64,000 nt of DNA from positions 1,279,844 to 1,343,843 of the forward strand of contig NZ_JSYK01000003.1 of assembly GCF_000812875.1 (NCBI RefSeq). Reading direction: 5' to 3'. Made by a program: the position numbers and the translations under genes. This DNA comes from Kaistella solincola (lineage in GTDB: Bacteria; Bacteroidota; Bacteroidia; Flavobacteriales; Weeksellaceae). The notes below the pieces were generated by a model, which was not told the DNA's origin, did not search any database, and was given only the letters and a program-made list of their open reading frames with translations. Of the stretch, positions 44,786-53,377 are shown piece after piece (positions within the stretch are counted from its first letter, which is position 1; every line of letters begins with the position of its first letter).

Positions 44786-46363
44786 TTATAAATACTGATA
44801 AGCTTTCAGCGTTAGAAATTCCTCGAATGCCTCATTAAAAATTAAATCATCAAATAGTTCAGTTGCTAAGTCAAATTTTCCGTTTTTGAAACGAGCTTCA
44901 CCGACGTAATTTTTAATTTTTAAAAGTTCTTCTTCTTGCCAACTCATAATAAGTTCAACGTTTAAAATTCTTTCATCTTCAAGCTGCGCTTGATTTTTCA
45001 GCCATTGCCAAATTTGCGTACGCGAAATTTCCGCAGTCGCGGCATCTTCCATTAAATTATACAAAGCCGCCGCACCAACACCCATGAGCCATGATTCGAT
45101 GTAAAGGATGCCAACGTTAATATTTTTTCTGACACCGTTTTCGGTAATCGTTCCTTTCGGAATTTCAAGCATGTCCGCTTCAGAAATTTCGTAATCTTCG
45201 AACTTTTTATCGATTTGATTTGGCGTCGGCATAAATTCATCGAAGATTTTTTTCGCCACTGAAACCAATCCTGGATGAGCTACCCAAGTTCCGTCGTGCC
45301 CGTTTTTCACCTCGCGTTCTTTATCTGCACGAACCTTAGAATATGCAATTTCATTTTCTTCCTCGTTATTTTTCACCGGAATTTGTGCTGCCATTCCACC
45401 CATCGCGTGAACATTTCGCTTGTGACAAACCTGAATCACTCTTTTCGAATAAGCGCTCATAAAGGGCGAAGTCATCGTGACCTGATCGCGGTCGGGCACC
45501 AAAAATTCGGGAAGATTCCGGAACTTTTTGATGTAAGAAAAAATATAGTCCCAGCGACCGCAGTTCAGTCCGGCGCTGTGTTCTTTTAATTCAAATAAAA
45601 TTTCGTCAAGCTGAAAAGCCGCCGTAATGGTTTCAATTAAAACTGTAGCTTTAATCGTTCCCTGCGTAATTTCGAGGTAATTCTGAGAAAATTCAAAAAC
45701 CTCATTCCACCATCGGGCTTCTAAATAATGCTCAAGTTTGGGCAAATAAAAATAGGGACCACTGCCATTTTCGATTAATTTTTCAGCATTTCGGAAAAAG
45801 AAAATTCCAAAATCAATGAGTGACGCTGAAGCTTTTTCGCCATTAAACTCAATGTTTTTTTCAATCAAATGTAAACCGCGCGGCCGGACTATTAGCGTTG
45901 CTAAATTTTCACCCAACTCATATTTTTTACCGTTTTTGTTTTCAAAGGAAATCGTTCTGCGAACTGCATCGTAAAGATTTTGCTGACCTTCCATGCAATT
46001 CTTCCAGTTTGGCGAATTGCTGTCCTCGAAATCTGCCATAAAAGTTGAAGCGCCGGAATTTAAAGCATTAATCACCATTTTTCGGTCAACCGGACCGGTA
46101 ATTTCCACGCGGCGGTCCAATAAATCTGCCGGCAAAGGATTACAAATCCAATCTCCGTTTCGGAGGGCTTCGGTTTCCGATAAAAAATGCGGCAATTGAT
46201 GATGGTCAAATTCCACCTGCTTCATTTTTCGGGAATGCAAAAATGCTCTTCTTTTGGCATCAAATTTCTGATGAAGTTCCGTCAAAAAACGCTCTAATTG
46301 CGGCGAAAAAATATCACTATATTTTTCGTTTGCTAGAATCTTAAGTGCTGTTATCGTTTCCAT
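44786..46363 (-). CDS. aceB: Malate synthase A
   Basis: AceB condenses glyoxylate with acetyl-CoA to malate. The 525-residue protein has the A-type length and marks: GDWICNPLPADLLDRRVEITGPVDRKMVINALNSGA, DFEDSNSPNWKNCMEGQ, LIVRPRGLHLIEKNI, the Mg2+-binding acidic residues, and DGTWVAHPGLVSVA. First gene of the aceBA operon. Its predicted -7 element (TAAGTTTG on the minus strand, 46393-46400) is followed upstream by the palindrome at 46421-46434. Confidence 0.98.
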   Translation of the reverse strand: METITALKILANEKYSDIFSPQLERFLTELHQKFDAKRRAFLHSRKMKQVEFDHHQLPHFLSETEALRNGDWICNPLPADLLDRRVEITGPVDRKMVINALNSGASTFMADFEDSNSPNWKNCMEGQQNLYDAVRRTISFENKNGKKYELGENLATLIVRPRGLHLIEKNIEFNGEKASASLIDFGIFFFRNAEKLIENGSGPYFYLPKLEHYLEARWWNEVFEFSQNYLEITQGTIKATVLIETITAAFQLDEILFELKEHSAGLNCGRWDYIFSYIKKFRNLPEFLVPDRDQVTMTSPFMSAYSKRVIQVCHKRNVHAMGGMAAQIPVKNNEEENEIAYSKVRADKEREVKNGHDGTWVAHPGLVSVAKKIFDEFMPTPNQIDKKFEDYEISEADMLEIPKGTITENGVRKNINVGILYIESWLMGVGAAALYNLMEDAATAEISRTQIWQWLKNQAQLEDERILNVELIMSWQEEELLKIKNYVGEARFKNGKFDLATELFDDLIFNEAFEEFLTLKAYQYL

Positions 46364-46392
46364 TACGTTTGCATTTTTCTGATTTGGTATTA

Positions 46393-46488
46393 CAAACTTA
46401 ATAAAAATTTCTTCACAAACAGCGAACGTTCGCTAATTTATTTTTAAAAAAAATGTGCAAATAGCGGCAAATTTTTTCTCTACCTTTG
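46393..46488. promoter_or_regulatory. Divergent aceB / regulator control region with palindromic operator
   Basis: For aceB, TAAGTTTG on the minus strand (46393-46400) is a -7 element. For the regulator, TACCTTTG at 46481-46488 is one on the plus strand. Between them AGCGAACGTTCGCT (46421-46434) is a perfect 14-bp palindrome next to the aceB -33 region. The words TGCAAA and GGCAAA at 46456-46471 recall the TTTGCAAA site of RamB. Whole gap: 46364-46531. Confidence 0.6.
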
Positions 46489-46531
46489 TGTTCATCGGTT
46501 TTCACAATCTATTTAGAAATATTATAAATTA

Positions 46532-48001
46532 ATGATTCGCGACAGTGCATTTATAAAAACGGTTTTCGGCTTGAAAATGAAACAGTTCCGCCAACGGAGC
46601 AACCTTTCTTTGCAGGATTTGGCGAATGCGACCGGCGTTTCTAAATCTTATCTAAATGAAATAGAAAACGGAAAAAAATACCCAAAACACGACAAAATTT
46701 CCCAGCTTGCGGCCGCGCTGAACTGTACTTACGACGATTTGGTTTCTACAAAACTTGACAAAAGTTTAGCACCAATTGCGGAAATAATTCAGTCTGAGTT
46801 TTTTAAAGAAATTCCGCTGGATTTATTTGGTATTAACAAAAGCAACTTGATCAGCATCATCAGCGATGCGCCGAAAAAAGTCACCGCGTTTATAAATACT
46901 CTAATTGAGATTTCGCAGAATTACAACCTCAGCAAAGACCTTTTTTATTTTGCCGTTTTGCGCAGTTTTCAGGAACTGTACGATAATTATTTCCCGGAAA
47001 TCGAAGAAAAAGCACGGATTTATATTTTAGAAAATTTGCTGTCGAACAAGCCAAATTCTGAGGAATTTGAAAGCATTCTGCGCGCGCAGTTCGGCTATGA
47101 AATTCAGTCACTGAATTTTGAGCAGTATGGCGCTTCCGGAAAATTACGGTCGCTTTATTTGCCCGAAAAAAAACTGCTTTTTCTAAATGAGCTTTTAGAT
47201 GAAGACCAGAAAACTTTCATCTTAGCAAAGGAAATCGGTTTTAATGTTTTGAATTTAAGTCCGCGGCCAAACACCTATTCCTGGTTGGATTTTACGAGTT
47301 TTGAAGAATTGCTGAACAATTATTTTGCTGGATATTTTGCAGGTTGTCTGCTGATTCGGAAAGAAATTCTGGCGCAGAAAATGGCATTTTTTTTCCAAAT
47401 GACGGAGTGGCATCCAATGTTTTTTGAAAATCTGATCGAAGAATTTACCAGTTCGCCCGAAACTTTTTATCAACGACTGACCAATATTCTTCCGCAGGAA
47501 CTGGGCATCAAAGATTTATTTTATTTATGCTTTACCAAAAAGAAAAATTCAGATAAAATACAGATATTAAAGGAATTACACTTGAATCAACAGCAGGCGC
47601 CACACGCGAATTCAACGAATGAACATTACTGCCGCCGTTGGATTGCTGTGAAAAATCTGAGTAATTTAAAGGAAAATGAGCAGCTTACGGACGCACAAAT
47701 TTCACACTACAAAGACAGCGGCTTAACGTATCTGGTGCTTTCAACTTCGCAGAAAAACCCGTTCTCGGACGGCACGAACCGCAGCTATTGCATCGGAATT
47801 TTGTTGAATTCCAATTCATTACGAAAAATAAAATTTGCGAAAAGCGACCAGATCAAAACCATCAACGTGGGCGTTACTTGTGAATCCTGCAGCATTCCGG
47901 ATTGTGAAGTTCGGCAGGCGCCGCCAATTCGACTCGAGAAGGAACTTTCCAATGAAAACATGAAAAGATCAATTGAAAGAATTCGCGCCAGCATTCTTTA
48001 A
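46532..48001 (+). CDS. XRE-family regulator with IrrE/ImmA-like and C-terminal sensor domains (RamB-like)
   Basis: The 489-residue protein has an N-terminal Cro/C1 helix-turn-helix (KMKQFRQRSNLSLQDLANATGVSKSYLNEIENGKKYP), a long middle region and a C-terminal part with cysteines (VGVTCESCSIPDCEVRQAPP) typical of the short-chain fatty-acyl-CoA regulator family (MccR/RamB/PrpC regulators). RamB controls acetate and glyoxylate genes in Corynebacterium. The position, divergent from aceBA with a palindrome in the shared gap, strongly suggests it controls the glyoxylate shunt here. An effector such as acetyl-CoA or a propionyl-CoA relative is inferred. Confidence 0.85.
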   Translation: MIRDSAFIKTVFGLKMKQFRQRSNLSLQDLANATGVSKSYLNEIENGKKYPKHDKISQLAAALNCTYDDLVSTKLDKSLAPIAEIIQSEFFKEIPLDLFGINKSNLISIISDAPKKVTAFINTLIEISQNYNLSKDLFYFAVLRSFQELYDNYFPEIEEKARIYILENLLSNKPNSEEFESILRAQFGYEIQSLNFEQYGASGKLRSLYLPEKKLLFLNELLDEDQKTFILAKEIGFNVLNLSPRPNTYSWLDFTSFEELLNNYFAGYFAGCLLIRKEILAQKMAFFFQMTEWHPMFFENLIEEFTSSPETFYQRLTNILPQELGIKDLFYLCFTKKKNSDKIQILKELHLNQQQAPHANSTNEHYCRRWIAVKNLSNLKENEQLTDAQISHYKDSGLTYLVLSTSQKNPFSDGTNRSYCIGILLNSNSLRKIKFAKSDQIKTINVGVTCESCSIPDCEVRQAPPIRLEKELSNENMKRSIERIRASIL

Positions 48002-48043
48002 AAATTCTATGGAAATTGGTAACTTTCACTAAATTAGCACGAT

Positions 48044-48697
48044 ATGTATTTGGTGGATCTTCTTTTCCCGAATCGTTGTCTGGAATGCAACCGCATTATT
48101 CCTGCGGATGAAGTGGTTTGCGCGGCGTGTTTTGAGCAAATAAATTTTACGCATCACCATTTTTCAGTAAATAATCCATTAGCAGAAAAATGCCGGCTTC
48201 TGTTTCCGGTTGAAAAGGCTTTTGCTTTAATGCAGTTCGAGGAAGAAAGCACGAGCCAAAAAATAATTCACCAACTGAAATATGGTAAACGTGAAAAAAT
48301 CGGTGAAATTCTTGCTAAATGGACTTTAGAAAAAGCAGATTTTTCGGCCTTTAAGCCCGATATTTTTGCGACTGTTCCGCTGCATCCGAAAAAGCTGAAA
48401 GAACGCGGTTATAACCAGCTGCATCTTTTCGCCGATACTTTGTCCAAAGAATTGAATATTCCGTGCGGCCATAATTTGATTAAAAGAAATTTTTACAAAA
48501 AAGCACAGGCGCAGAAAAACCGCGAAGAACGGATGTTCAAAGAAAATCTGTTTTCTGTAACCAAAGAAATTTCACATCAACATGTTTTGCTAATCGATGA
48601 TGTTTTCACCACCGGAAACACCATGCGCGCCGTGGCGTGGGAAATTTTAAAAGCTGGAAATAATAAAGTTAGTGTTTTGGTAATGGCGGTGGATTAA
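48044..48697 (+). CDS. comF: ComF family phosphoribosyltransferase-like protein
   Basis: ComF-type proteins help natural transformation in some bacteria by unwinding or processing DNA, and are present in many non-competent species. The 217-residue protein has an N-terminal zinc finger (CLECNRIIPADEVVCAACF) and a PRT domain with PRPP loop VLLIDDVFTTGNTMRAVA, plus KLKERGYNQLHLFA. It stands between the XRE regulator, 42 bp upstream, and the low-complexity gap. A role in DNA uptake is not proven here. Confidence 0.93.
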   Translation: MYLVDLLFPNRCLECNRIIPADEVVCAACFEQINFTHHHFSVNNPLAEKCRLLFPVEKAFALMQFEEESTSQKIIHQLKYGKREKIGEILAKWTLEKADFSAFKPDIFATVPLHPKKLKERGYNQLHLFADTLSKELNIPCGHNLIKRNFYKKAQAQKNREERMFKENLFSVTKEISHQHVLLIDDVFTTGNTMRAVAWEILKAGNNKVSVLVMAVD

Positions 48698-48778
48698 TCC
48701 TGATGCGAGATTGGGTAATTTGAGAATTTGAGAATTAACAAATTTCCGCATCGGCACATTTTCAAATTAGCACATCAA
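48698..48778. repeat. Low-complexity intergenic spacer
   Basis: The gap between the comF and upp genes contains TTTGAGAATTTGAGAATT and CATTTTCAAATTAGCACATC, the same A/T-rich words as at 24180-24257 and 13560-13720. No other structure seen. Confidence 0.5.
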
Positions 48779-49429
48779 CTAGCGCTGGAGTTTTTCACCG
48801 TAAGACAGATCTCCTGCATCACCCAAACCTGGAGTGATATAACCTTTCGAAGTAAGTTTTTCATCAATGACACCAACCCAGATTTTTGCATGCGGATATT
48901 CTTTTTGAATTGTTTCTACTCCTTGTCTTGACGCGATAGCTGCTACAATATGAAGTTGAGTTGGTTTTCCGTGATTCAGTAAATCCTTGATGGCTTCAAT
49001 TAAGCTGGCGCCCGTGGCGAGCATGGGATCTGCAACGATGAGCGGTCGACCGTCAATGTTTGGGCAAGTTAAATAATCCTGTTTTATAGAAAAATAATCG
49101 TTGGCGTCGTGTTTTCGGTAAGCCGCTACGAAACCGCAATCTGCTTTATCGAGGTAATTCAGAATTCCCTGAAAAAGAGGGACACCAGCCCGTAAAATCG
49201 TGGTGATTACAGGTTGTACTGCAACTTCTTTTGAAATTATTTTATCTAATGGCGTGGTGATTTCAATTTCCTTTTGTTCTAGATCTTTACTGATTTCAAA
49301 TGCGGCAATTTCCCCGATTCTTTCCATATTGCGGCGAAATCTCATGCGGTCATTTTGCAGCTCCACATTTCGGAGCTCGTTAATCCAGGTATTTACTAAA
49401 GAAAATTGGTGCGATAAAACTGTAACCAT
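48779..49429 (-). CDS. upp: Uracil phosphoribosyltransferase
   Basis: Upp salvages uracil to UMP with PRPP. The 216-residue protein has the PRPP loop LIVADPMLATGASLIEA and the uracil-binding GLGDAGDLSYG at the C-terminus, with ITTILRAGVPLFQGIL earlier. Slightly longer at the N-terminus than E. coli Upp (208). ATG at 49429. A single-gene unit; der lies 282 bp upstream on the same strand across a terminator. Confidence 0.97.
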   Translation of the reverse strand: MVTVLSHQFSLVNTWINELRNVELQNDRMRFRRNMERIGEIAAFEISKDLEQKEIEITTPLDKIISKEVAVQPVITTILRAGVPLFQGILNYLDKADCGFVAAYRKHDANDYFSIKQDYLTCPNIDGRPLIVADPMLATGASLIEAIKDLLNHGKPTQLHIVAAIASRQGVETIQKEYPHAKIWVGVIDEKLTSKGYITPGLGDAGDLSYGEKLQR

Positions 49430-49496
49430 TGCTTATTTTTAGGCGGTAAAGGTCGGGAATTTTTAATTAAATCAGAACCAGAAAATTTTCTGTGAT

Positions 49497-49529
49497 GAAA
49501 ATTTTGGCTGTTAAATGGGCATATTTTTC
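49497..49529. repeat. Degenerate 31-bp palindromic repeat
   Basis: GAAAATTTTGGCTGTTAAAT, then GGGCATATTTTT, keeps the arms and a TTAAA core but not the GCCG/CGGC stem. Included as a probable diverged copy. Confidence 0.4.
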
Positions 49530-49551
49530 GAAAACAGGAAAATCTTTCTTC

Positions 49552-49617
49552 TAGCCCCGATTGCAGCGGCATCCTTTTGCGAAACGAGGTGCAGCAAAAG
49601 ATACAGCGGAAAGCGGG
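49552..49617 (-). repeat. Hairpin element family C, copy 2
   Basis: TAGCCCCGATTGCAGCGGCA at the left and ATACAGCGGAAAGCGGG at the right match, in reverse orientation, the copy at 13449-13535. Between them TCCTTTTGC pairs with GCAAAAGATAC across a short loop, unlike the inner part of the other copy. It lies beside the der terminator. Confidence 0.75.
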
Positions 49618-49628
49618 TTACCAAATAA

Positions 49629-49660
49629 AAAAAGAAGCAACTATCTTGTTGCTTCTTTTT
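49629..49660 (-). terminator. Intrinsic terminator of der
   Basis: AAAAAGAAGCAAC and GTTGCTTCTTTTT form a 13-bp stem with loop TATCTT, T-rich on both sides, 52 bp after the der stop. Confidence 0.92.
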
Positions 49661-49711
49661 AAATTCTACTTTAGCCGGTAAATGAACAAATCGACTGATC
49701 ATCACATCAAA

Positions 49712-51019
49712 TTATTTTTGTCTGAAATAAATTTCAATCGGTACGCCGGTAAAACCGAAATGTTTCCGAAGTTGGTTTTCAGTAAACCTTTTGTAGGCTT
49801 CTTTTACGTACTGCGGCAGGTTGCAGAAAAATACAAACTGCGGACTTGGCGTTGGCAGCTGTACGCAATATTTTATTTTCACGTATTTACCTTTTAAAGC
49901 TGGCGGTGGCGTAGCTTCGAAAACCGGAAGCATTACCTCATTCAGTTTTGAAGTTTTGATTTTTTTTGCGCGGTTTTCGTAAACTTCCATTGCAACTTCT
50001 ACAGCTTTCAGGATTCTCTGCTTGGTTAAAGCGGAGATAAAAAGCACCGGAATATCCGTAAACTGCCCAATTTTTTCTTTGATTTTTGCTTCGAAATCCC
50101 GTGTGGTATTGGTGTCTTTTTCTACCAAATCCCATTTGTTCACTACGATAACGATACCTTTTCTGTTTTTCTGTGCCAAACCAAAAATATTCATATCCTG
50201 AGATTCCCAACCTAAAGTCGCGTCCACCATGATGATTACGACATCAGAATACTCAATTGAACGCACGGAACGCATGACAGAATAAAATTCCAGGTCTTCT
50301 TTTACCTTAGCTTTCCGGCGCATTCCGGCAGTATCCACCAAAACAAACTCGTAACCAAATTTGTTGTATAATGTCTGGATGGAATCGCGCGTTGTCCCCG
50401 CAACATCGGTAACAATATTTCTTTCAACATCCAACAAAGCATTGGTTAAAGTTGATTTCCCCACATTTGGGCGGCCGGCGATTGTAATTTTCGGCAAACC
50501 TTCGAAGGGATCTTTGTATTCGTCTGTAGGAAAATCCTTTACGATATCATCGAGAAGTTCTCCGGTTCCAGAACCTGTAGCTGATGACAAAGTGTAATAT
50601 TTATCAATTCCGAGCTGGTAAAATTCAGTAGCAGCAAGTTCTTCTTTTGCAGAATCTGCTTTATTTATTACGATGTACACCGGTTTATTTGCGCGGCGTA
50701 ACATTTCGTAGATTTCCTGATCAGTGTCCGTTAAACCTTCGTGCACGTTCAGCATGAAGATAATTGAAGTAGCTTCATCCACTGCAAGCTGCACCTGCTT
50801 GGTGATTTCTCCTTGAAAAACATCTTCGGAATTAACTTCGTAACCGCCGGTATCGATGACGGTGAATTCTACTCCGTTCCAGTCGGATTTTCCGTAATGG
50901 CGGTCGCGGGTTACGCCGGAAGTGGCATCTACAATAGCTTCTCTTCTTTCGAGAAAACGGTTAAAAAGGGTGGATTTCCCAACATTGGGACGGCCAACTA
51001 TGGCGACAATGTTCGACAT
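49712..51019 (-). CDS. der: GTPase Der (EngA)
   Basis: Der is an essential GTPase for 50S ribosome assembly with two tandem G domains. Domain one begins at residue 2 (IVAIVGRPNVGKSTLFNRF), with DTGGYE and NKAD; domain two begins at about residue 177 (ITIAGRPNVGKSTLTNALL), with DTAGMRRKAK and NKWDLV. A C-terminal KH-like domain follows (PTPSPQFVFFCN). 435 residues is normal. It lies upstream of upp, separated by the C element and a terminator. Confidence 0.97.
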   Translation of the reverse strand: MSNIVAIVGRPNVGKSTLFNRFLERREAIVDATSGVTRDRHYGKSDWNGVEFTVIDTGGYEVNSEDVFQGEITKQVQLAVDEATSIIFMLNVHEGLTDTDQEIYEMLRRANKPVYIVINKADSAKEELAATEFYQLGIDKYYTLSSATGSGTGELLDDIVKDFPTDEYKDPFEGLPKITIAGRPNVGKSTLTNALLDVERNIVTDVAGTTRDSIQTLYNKFGYEFVLVDTAGMRRKAKVKEDLEFYSVMRSVRSIEYSDVVIIMVDATLGWESQDMNIFGLAQKNRKGIVIVVNKWDLVEKDTNTTRDFEAKIKEKIGQFTDIPVLFISALTKQRILKAVEVAMEVYENRAKKIKTSKLNEVMLPVFEATPPPALKGKYVKIKYCVQLPTPSPQFVFFCNLPQYVKEAYKRFTENQLRKHFGFTGVPIEIYFRQK

Positions 51020-51121
51020 AAAATTTTGTTTAATAATGACATTATTAATGGGTTACTCGAACTTTTCGAGCCCAAAAATTTTTGCAAAGATAAGTTTTTT
51101 GACGGTTTACTTTGGTAACGA

Positions 51122-51150
51122 AAAACGCCCAGAAAAATTCGGGGCGTTTT
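51122..51150 (-). terminator. Intrinsic terminator of murA
   Basis: AAAACGCCC and GGGCGTTTT form a 9-bp stem with an AT-rich loop, followed on the minus strand by a T-tract, 21 bp after the murA stop. Confidence 0.88.
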
Positions 51151-51170
51151 GACCATTTTTTTTGGTTTTA

Positions 51171-52478
51171 CTAAATCCTTTCAATATCGGCGCCTAACGC
51201 TTTTAATCTTCCGTCGATGTTTTCATATCCACGATCGATTTGCTCGATATTTTGAATGACAGAAGTTCCTTCCGCGCTCAAAGCGGCTATTAACAAGGCG
51301 TTTCCTGCCCGGATATCTGGTGAAACCAAAGTGGTTCCGCGCAGCGGATATTCATGATTTAAACCGACAACCGTCGCTCTGTGCGGATCACACAAAATAA
51401 TCTGCGCACCCATATCGATGATTTTATCCACAAAAAAGAGGCGCGATTCAAACATTTTTTGGTGAACCAGCACCGTTCCTTTTGCCTGTGTCGCCACGAC
51501 TAAAATAATCGAAAGCAAATCCGGTGTAAATCCCGGCCACGGCGCATCTGAAATGGTTAAAATAGAACCATCGATGAACTTCTGTATTTTATAGTTTTCC
51601 TGCGCCGGGACGAAAATATCGTCACCGCGTCTTTCAAGCTGAATTCCTAATTTCCGGAAAGTATTCGGGATAACGCCCAGCTCATTCCAGTTTACATTTT
51701 TAATGATAATTTCAGATTTGGTCATCGCTGCCAAACCAATCCAGGAACCAATTTCCACCATATCCGGAAGCATCGTATGTTCCGTTCCGTATAGAATATC
51801 AACACCTTCTATGGTCAATAAGTTCGAGCCAATTCCGCCGATTTTTGCTCCCATGCGGTTCAGCATTTTACAAAGTTGCTGCAGATAAGGCTCGCATGCG
51901 GCATTGTAAATTTTAGTAGTTCCCTGCGCCAAAACTGCCGCCATAATAATATTTGCAGTTCCGGTAACCGAAGCTTCCTCAAGCAAAATATAGGTTCCGT
52001 GCAGCGCCTCAGCTTTCAGCGAATAATATTGCTGTTTTTCGTCGTAACGAAATTTCGCACCCAGTTCTACCAAACCCTGGAAATGCGTATCCAAACGGCG
52101 GCGCCCAATTTTATCACCGCCCGGCGTTGGCATATATGCCTCGCCATAACGCGCAAGCATCGGACCTAAAAGCATAATTGAGCCGCGAAGCCGCGCGCCG
52201 TCCTGCTTAAATTCCGGAGACTTTATATAATCAAAATTTACAGCATCTGCCTGAAAAGAATAATCGCCGTGTGCATTTTTGGTAATTTTCACGCCAAAAT
52301 CGCCCAAAATTTCAATAAGTCTGTTTACATCGTGGATATCCGGAATATTTTTTACGCGAACAACCTCATCAGTTAGTAAAACCGCGCATAATATCTGCAA
52401 TGCTTCATTTTTCGCTCCCTGTGGCGTAATTTCCCCGTGCAGCTTTTTCCCTCCTCTGATTTGAAAACTTCCGCTCAT
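51171..52478 (-). CDS. murA: UDP-N-acetylglucosamine 1-carboxyvinyltransferase (Asp active-site variant)
   Basis: MurA transfers enolpyruvate from PEP to UDP-GlcNAc, the first step of peptidoglycan synthesis. The 435-residue protein has the EPSP-synthase fold with GGKKLHGEITPQGAKNEALQ and the active-site loop PTPGGDKIGRRRLDTHFQGL. Residue D122 stands where E. coli MurA has the Cys115 attacked by fosfomycin; aspartate at this place is known to give natural fosfomycin resistance in several lineages. It is in a two-gene unit with DUF4290, 2 bp apart. Confidence 0.97.
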   Translation of the reverse strand: MSGSFQIRGGKKLHGEITPQGAKNEALQILCAVLLTDEVVRVKNIPDIHDVNRLIEILGDFGVKITKNAHGDYSFQADAVNFDYIKSPEFKQDGARLRGSIMLLGPMLARYGEAYMPTPGGDKIGRRRLDTHFQGLVELGAKFRYDEKQQYYSLKAEALHGTYILLEEASVTGTANIIMAAVLAQGTTKIYNAACEPYLQQLCKMLNRMGAKIGGIGSNLLTIEGVDILYGTEHTMLPDMVEIGSWIGLAAMTKSEIIIKNVNWNELGVIPNTFRKLGIQLERRGDDIFVPAQENYKIQKFIDGSILTISDAPWPGFTPDLLSIILVVATQAKGTVLVHQKMFESRLFFVDKIIDMGAQIILCDPHRATVVGLNHEYPLRGTTLVSPDIRAGNALLIAALSAEGTSVIQNIEQIDRGYENIDGRLKALGADIERI

Positions 52479-52480
52479 CC

Positions 52481-53143
52481 CTACTTCCTGTTTTTATTAT
52501 TTTGAAAATTTCTACGTTTATTCTGGCTGTTCTGGCTGTTTTGGTTGCTTTGGTTATTTTTACCGTTGTTGGGTCTGTTTGTACGGTTTGTCGCGTAATA
52601 AATCTTGCTTTTCTCCAGAGAATCAAGCACCGTAAGATCCAGACGGTTTCCGGAAAGGTCTTTTAAATGGCGGAAAATTACATCATCCTGCACGTGCTCT
52701 TTGTTGTACACGTTGTAGGATTTCTTCATATTATTGGCAATTACCTGGATCAGCGCGTCCTTTTCTTCACCCGCTTCCAGCTCAATTGCTTTATCGATTA
52801 ACTGCAGAATGCTTTTACCATAAAATTTAAATTCTCCCTGTAAAACCGGGTAATCCATGCGTTTTGGCTTTACTTTCATTTCTTCCGCGGTTGGTATATG
52901 GTATGGTGAATCTACATCCAAGTCATAGCTTGCCAAGATAAATAAATGGTCCCAAAGTTTGTGCTTGTAATTTTCTTCGTCGCGCAGTTGCGGGTTGCGC
53001 TGCCCCATGAAATCTACAATCGCCACTGCCATTTCATTTCGCTCCTCTCTATTTTCAATCTCTTTACAGCGTTCCACGAGCTGCTGTATAATGCGGCCGT
53101 ATTCCGGCATCTGCAATAGCGTTTTCTGTGTATTATATTCCAT
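52481..53143 (-). CDS. DUF4290 protein with Asn/Gln-rich tail
   Basis: The 220-residue protein starts MEYNTQKTLLQMPEYGRIIQ and carries the DUF4290 pattern NPQLRDEENYKHKLWDHLFILASYDLDVDSPY and SYNVYNKEHVQDDVIFRHLKDLS. The last 40 residues are almost only Asn, Gln, Ser, Lys and Arg. DUF4290 is conserved in Bacteroidetes directly upstream of murA; the function is unknown, perhaps linked to envelope synthesis. Stop and murA start are separated by 2 bp. Confidence 0.92.
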   Translation of the reverse strand: MEYNTQKTLLQMPEYGRIIQQLVERCKEIENREERNEMAVAIVDFMGQRNPQLRDEENYKHKLWDHLFILASYDLDVDSPYHIPTAEEMKVKPKRMDYPVLQGEFKFYGKSILQLIDKAIELEAGEEKDALIQVIANNMKKSYNVYNKEHVQDDVIFRHLKDLSGNRLDLTVLDSLEKSKIYYATNRTNRPNNGKNNQSNQNSQNSQNKRRNFQNNKNRK

Positions 53144-53198
53144 GTGCGCAAAGATAAGAATTTGTAGAGTGTTTTGGTTTAGCGAAGTAAGAAATTTT

Positions 53199-53335
53199 GG
53201 GCGTGCCCCTTGCCGGGCTCGGCAGCCGCTTGGGTCGGTCTTCGGCTCCCAATCTTTGTTTTAGCGCGGCGGCTTTGCCGCCGCGCTAAAACAAAGATTG
53301 GGAGCCTTCGCCCTCACGCGGGAGCGCGGCTGCTA
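53199..53335. repeat. Hairpin element family B, copy 2
   Basis: GGGCGTGCCCC, a first hairpin GCCGGGCTCGGC, GGTCGGTCTTCGGCTCCCAA, a second hairpin and CGCCCTCACGCGGG follow in order. The second hairpin has 29-bp perfect arms (53244-53272 and 53278-53306) around CTTTG. Flanking words are shared with the copy at 239-386 but both hairpin cores differ. It fills most of the gap between DUF4290 and the DCC gene. Confidence 0.8.
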
Positions 53336-53346
53336 TTGGAAATTTG

Positions 53347-53377
53347 CAAAAATTTGCCAGTTTTAGCCGATAAATTT
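53347..53377. repeat. 31-bp palindromic repeat that encodes a stop codon
   Basis: AAAAATTTGCCA, GTTTTAGC and CGATAAATTT follow in order. On the minus strand the DCC gene reads AAA-TTT-ATC-GGC-TAA through it, so the element supplies its last codons and stop (53363-53365). Confidence 0.7.

Noticed and set aside
49511..49705. 64-codon minus-strand frame beside der
   Set aside because: It is read through the C element and terminator; the translation is a by-product of the repeat.
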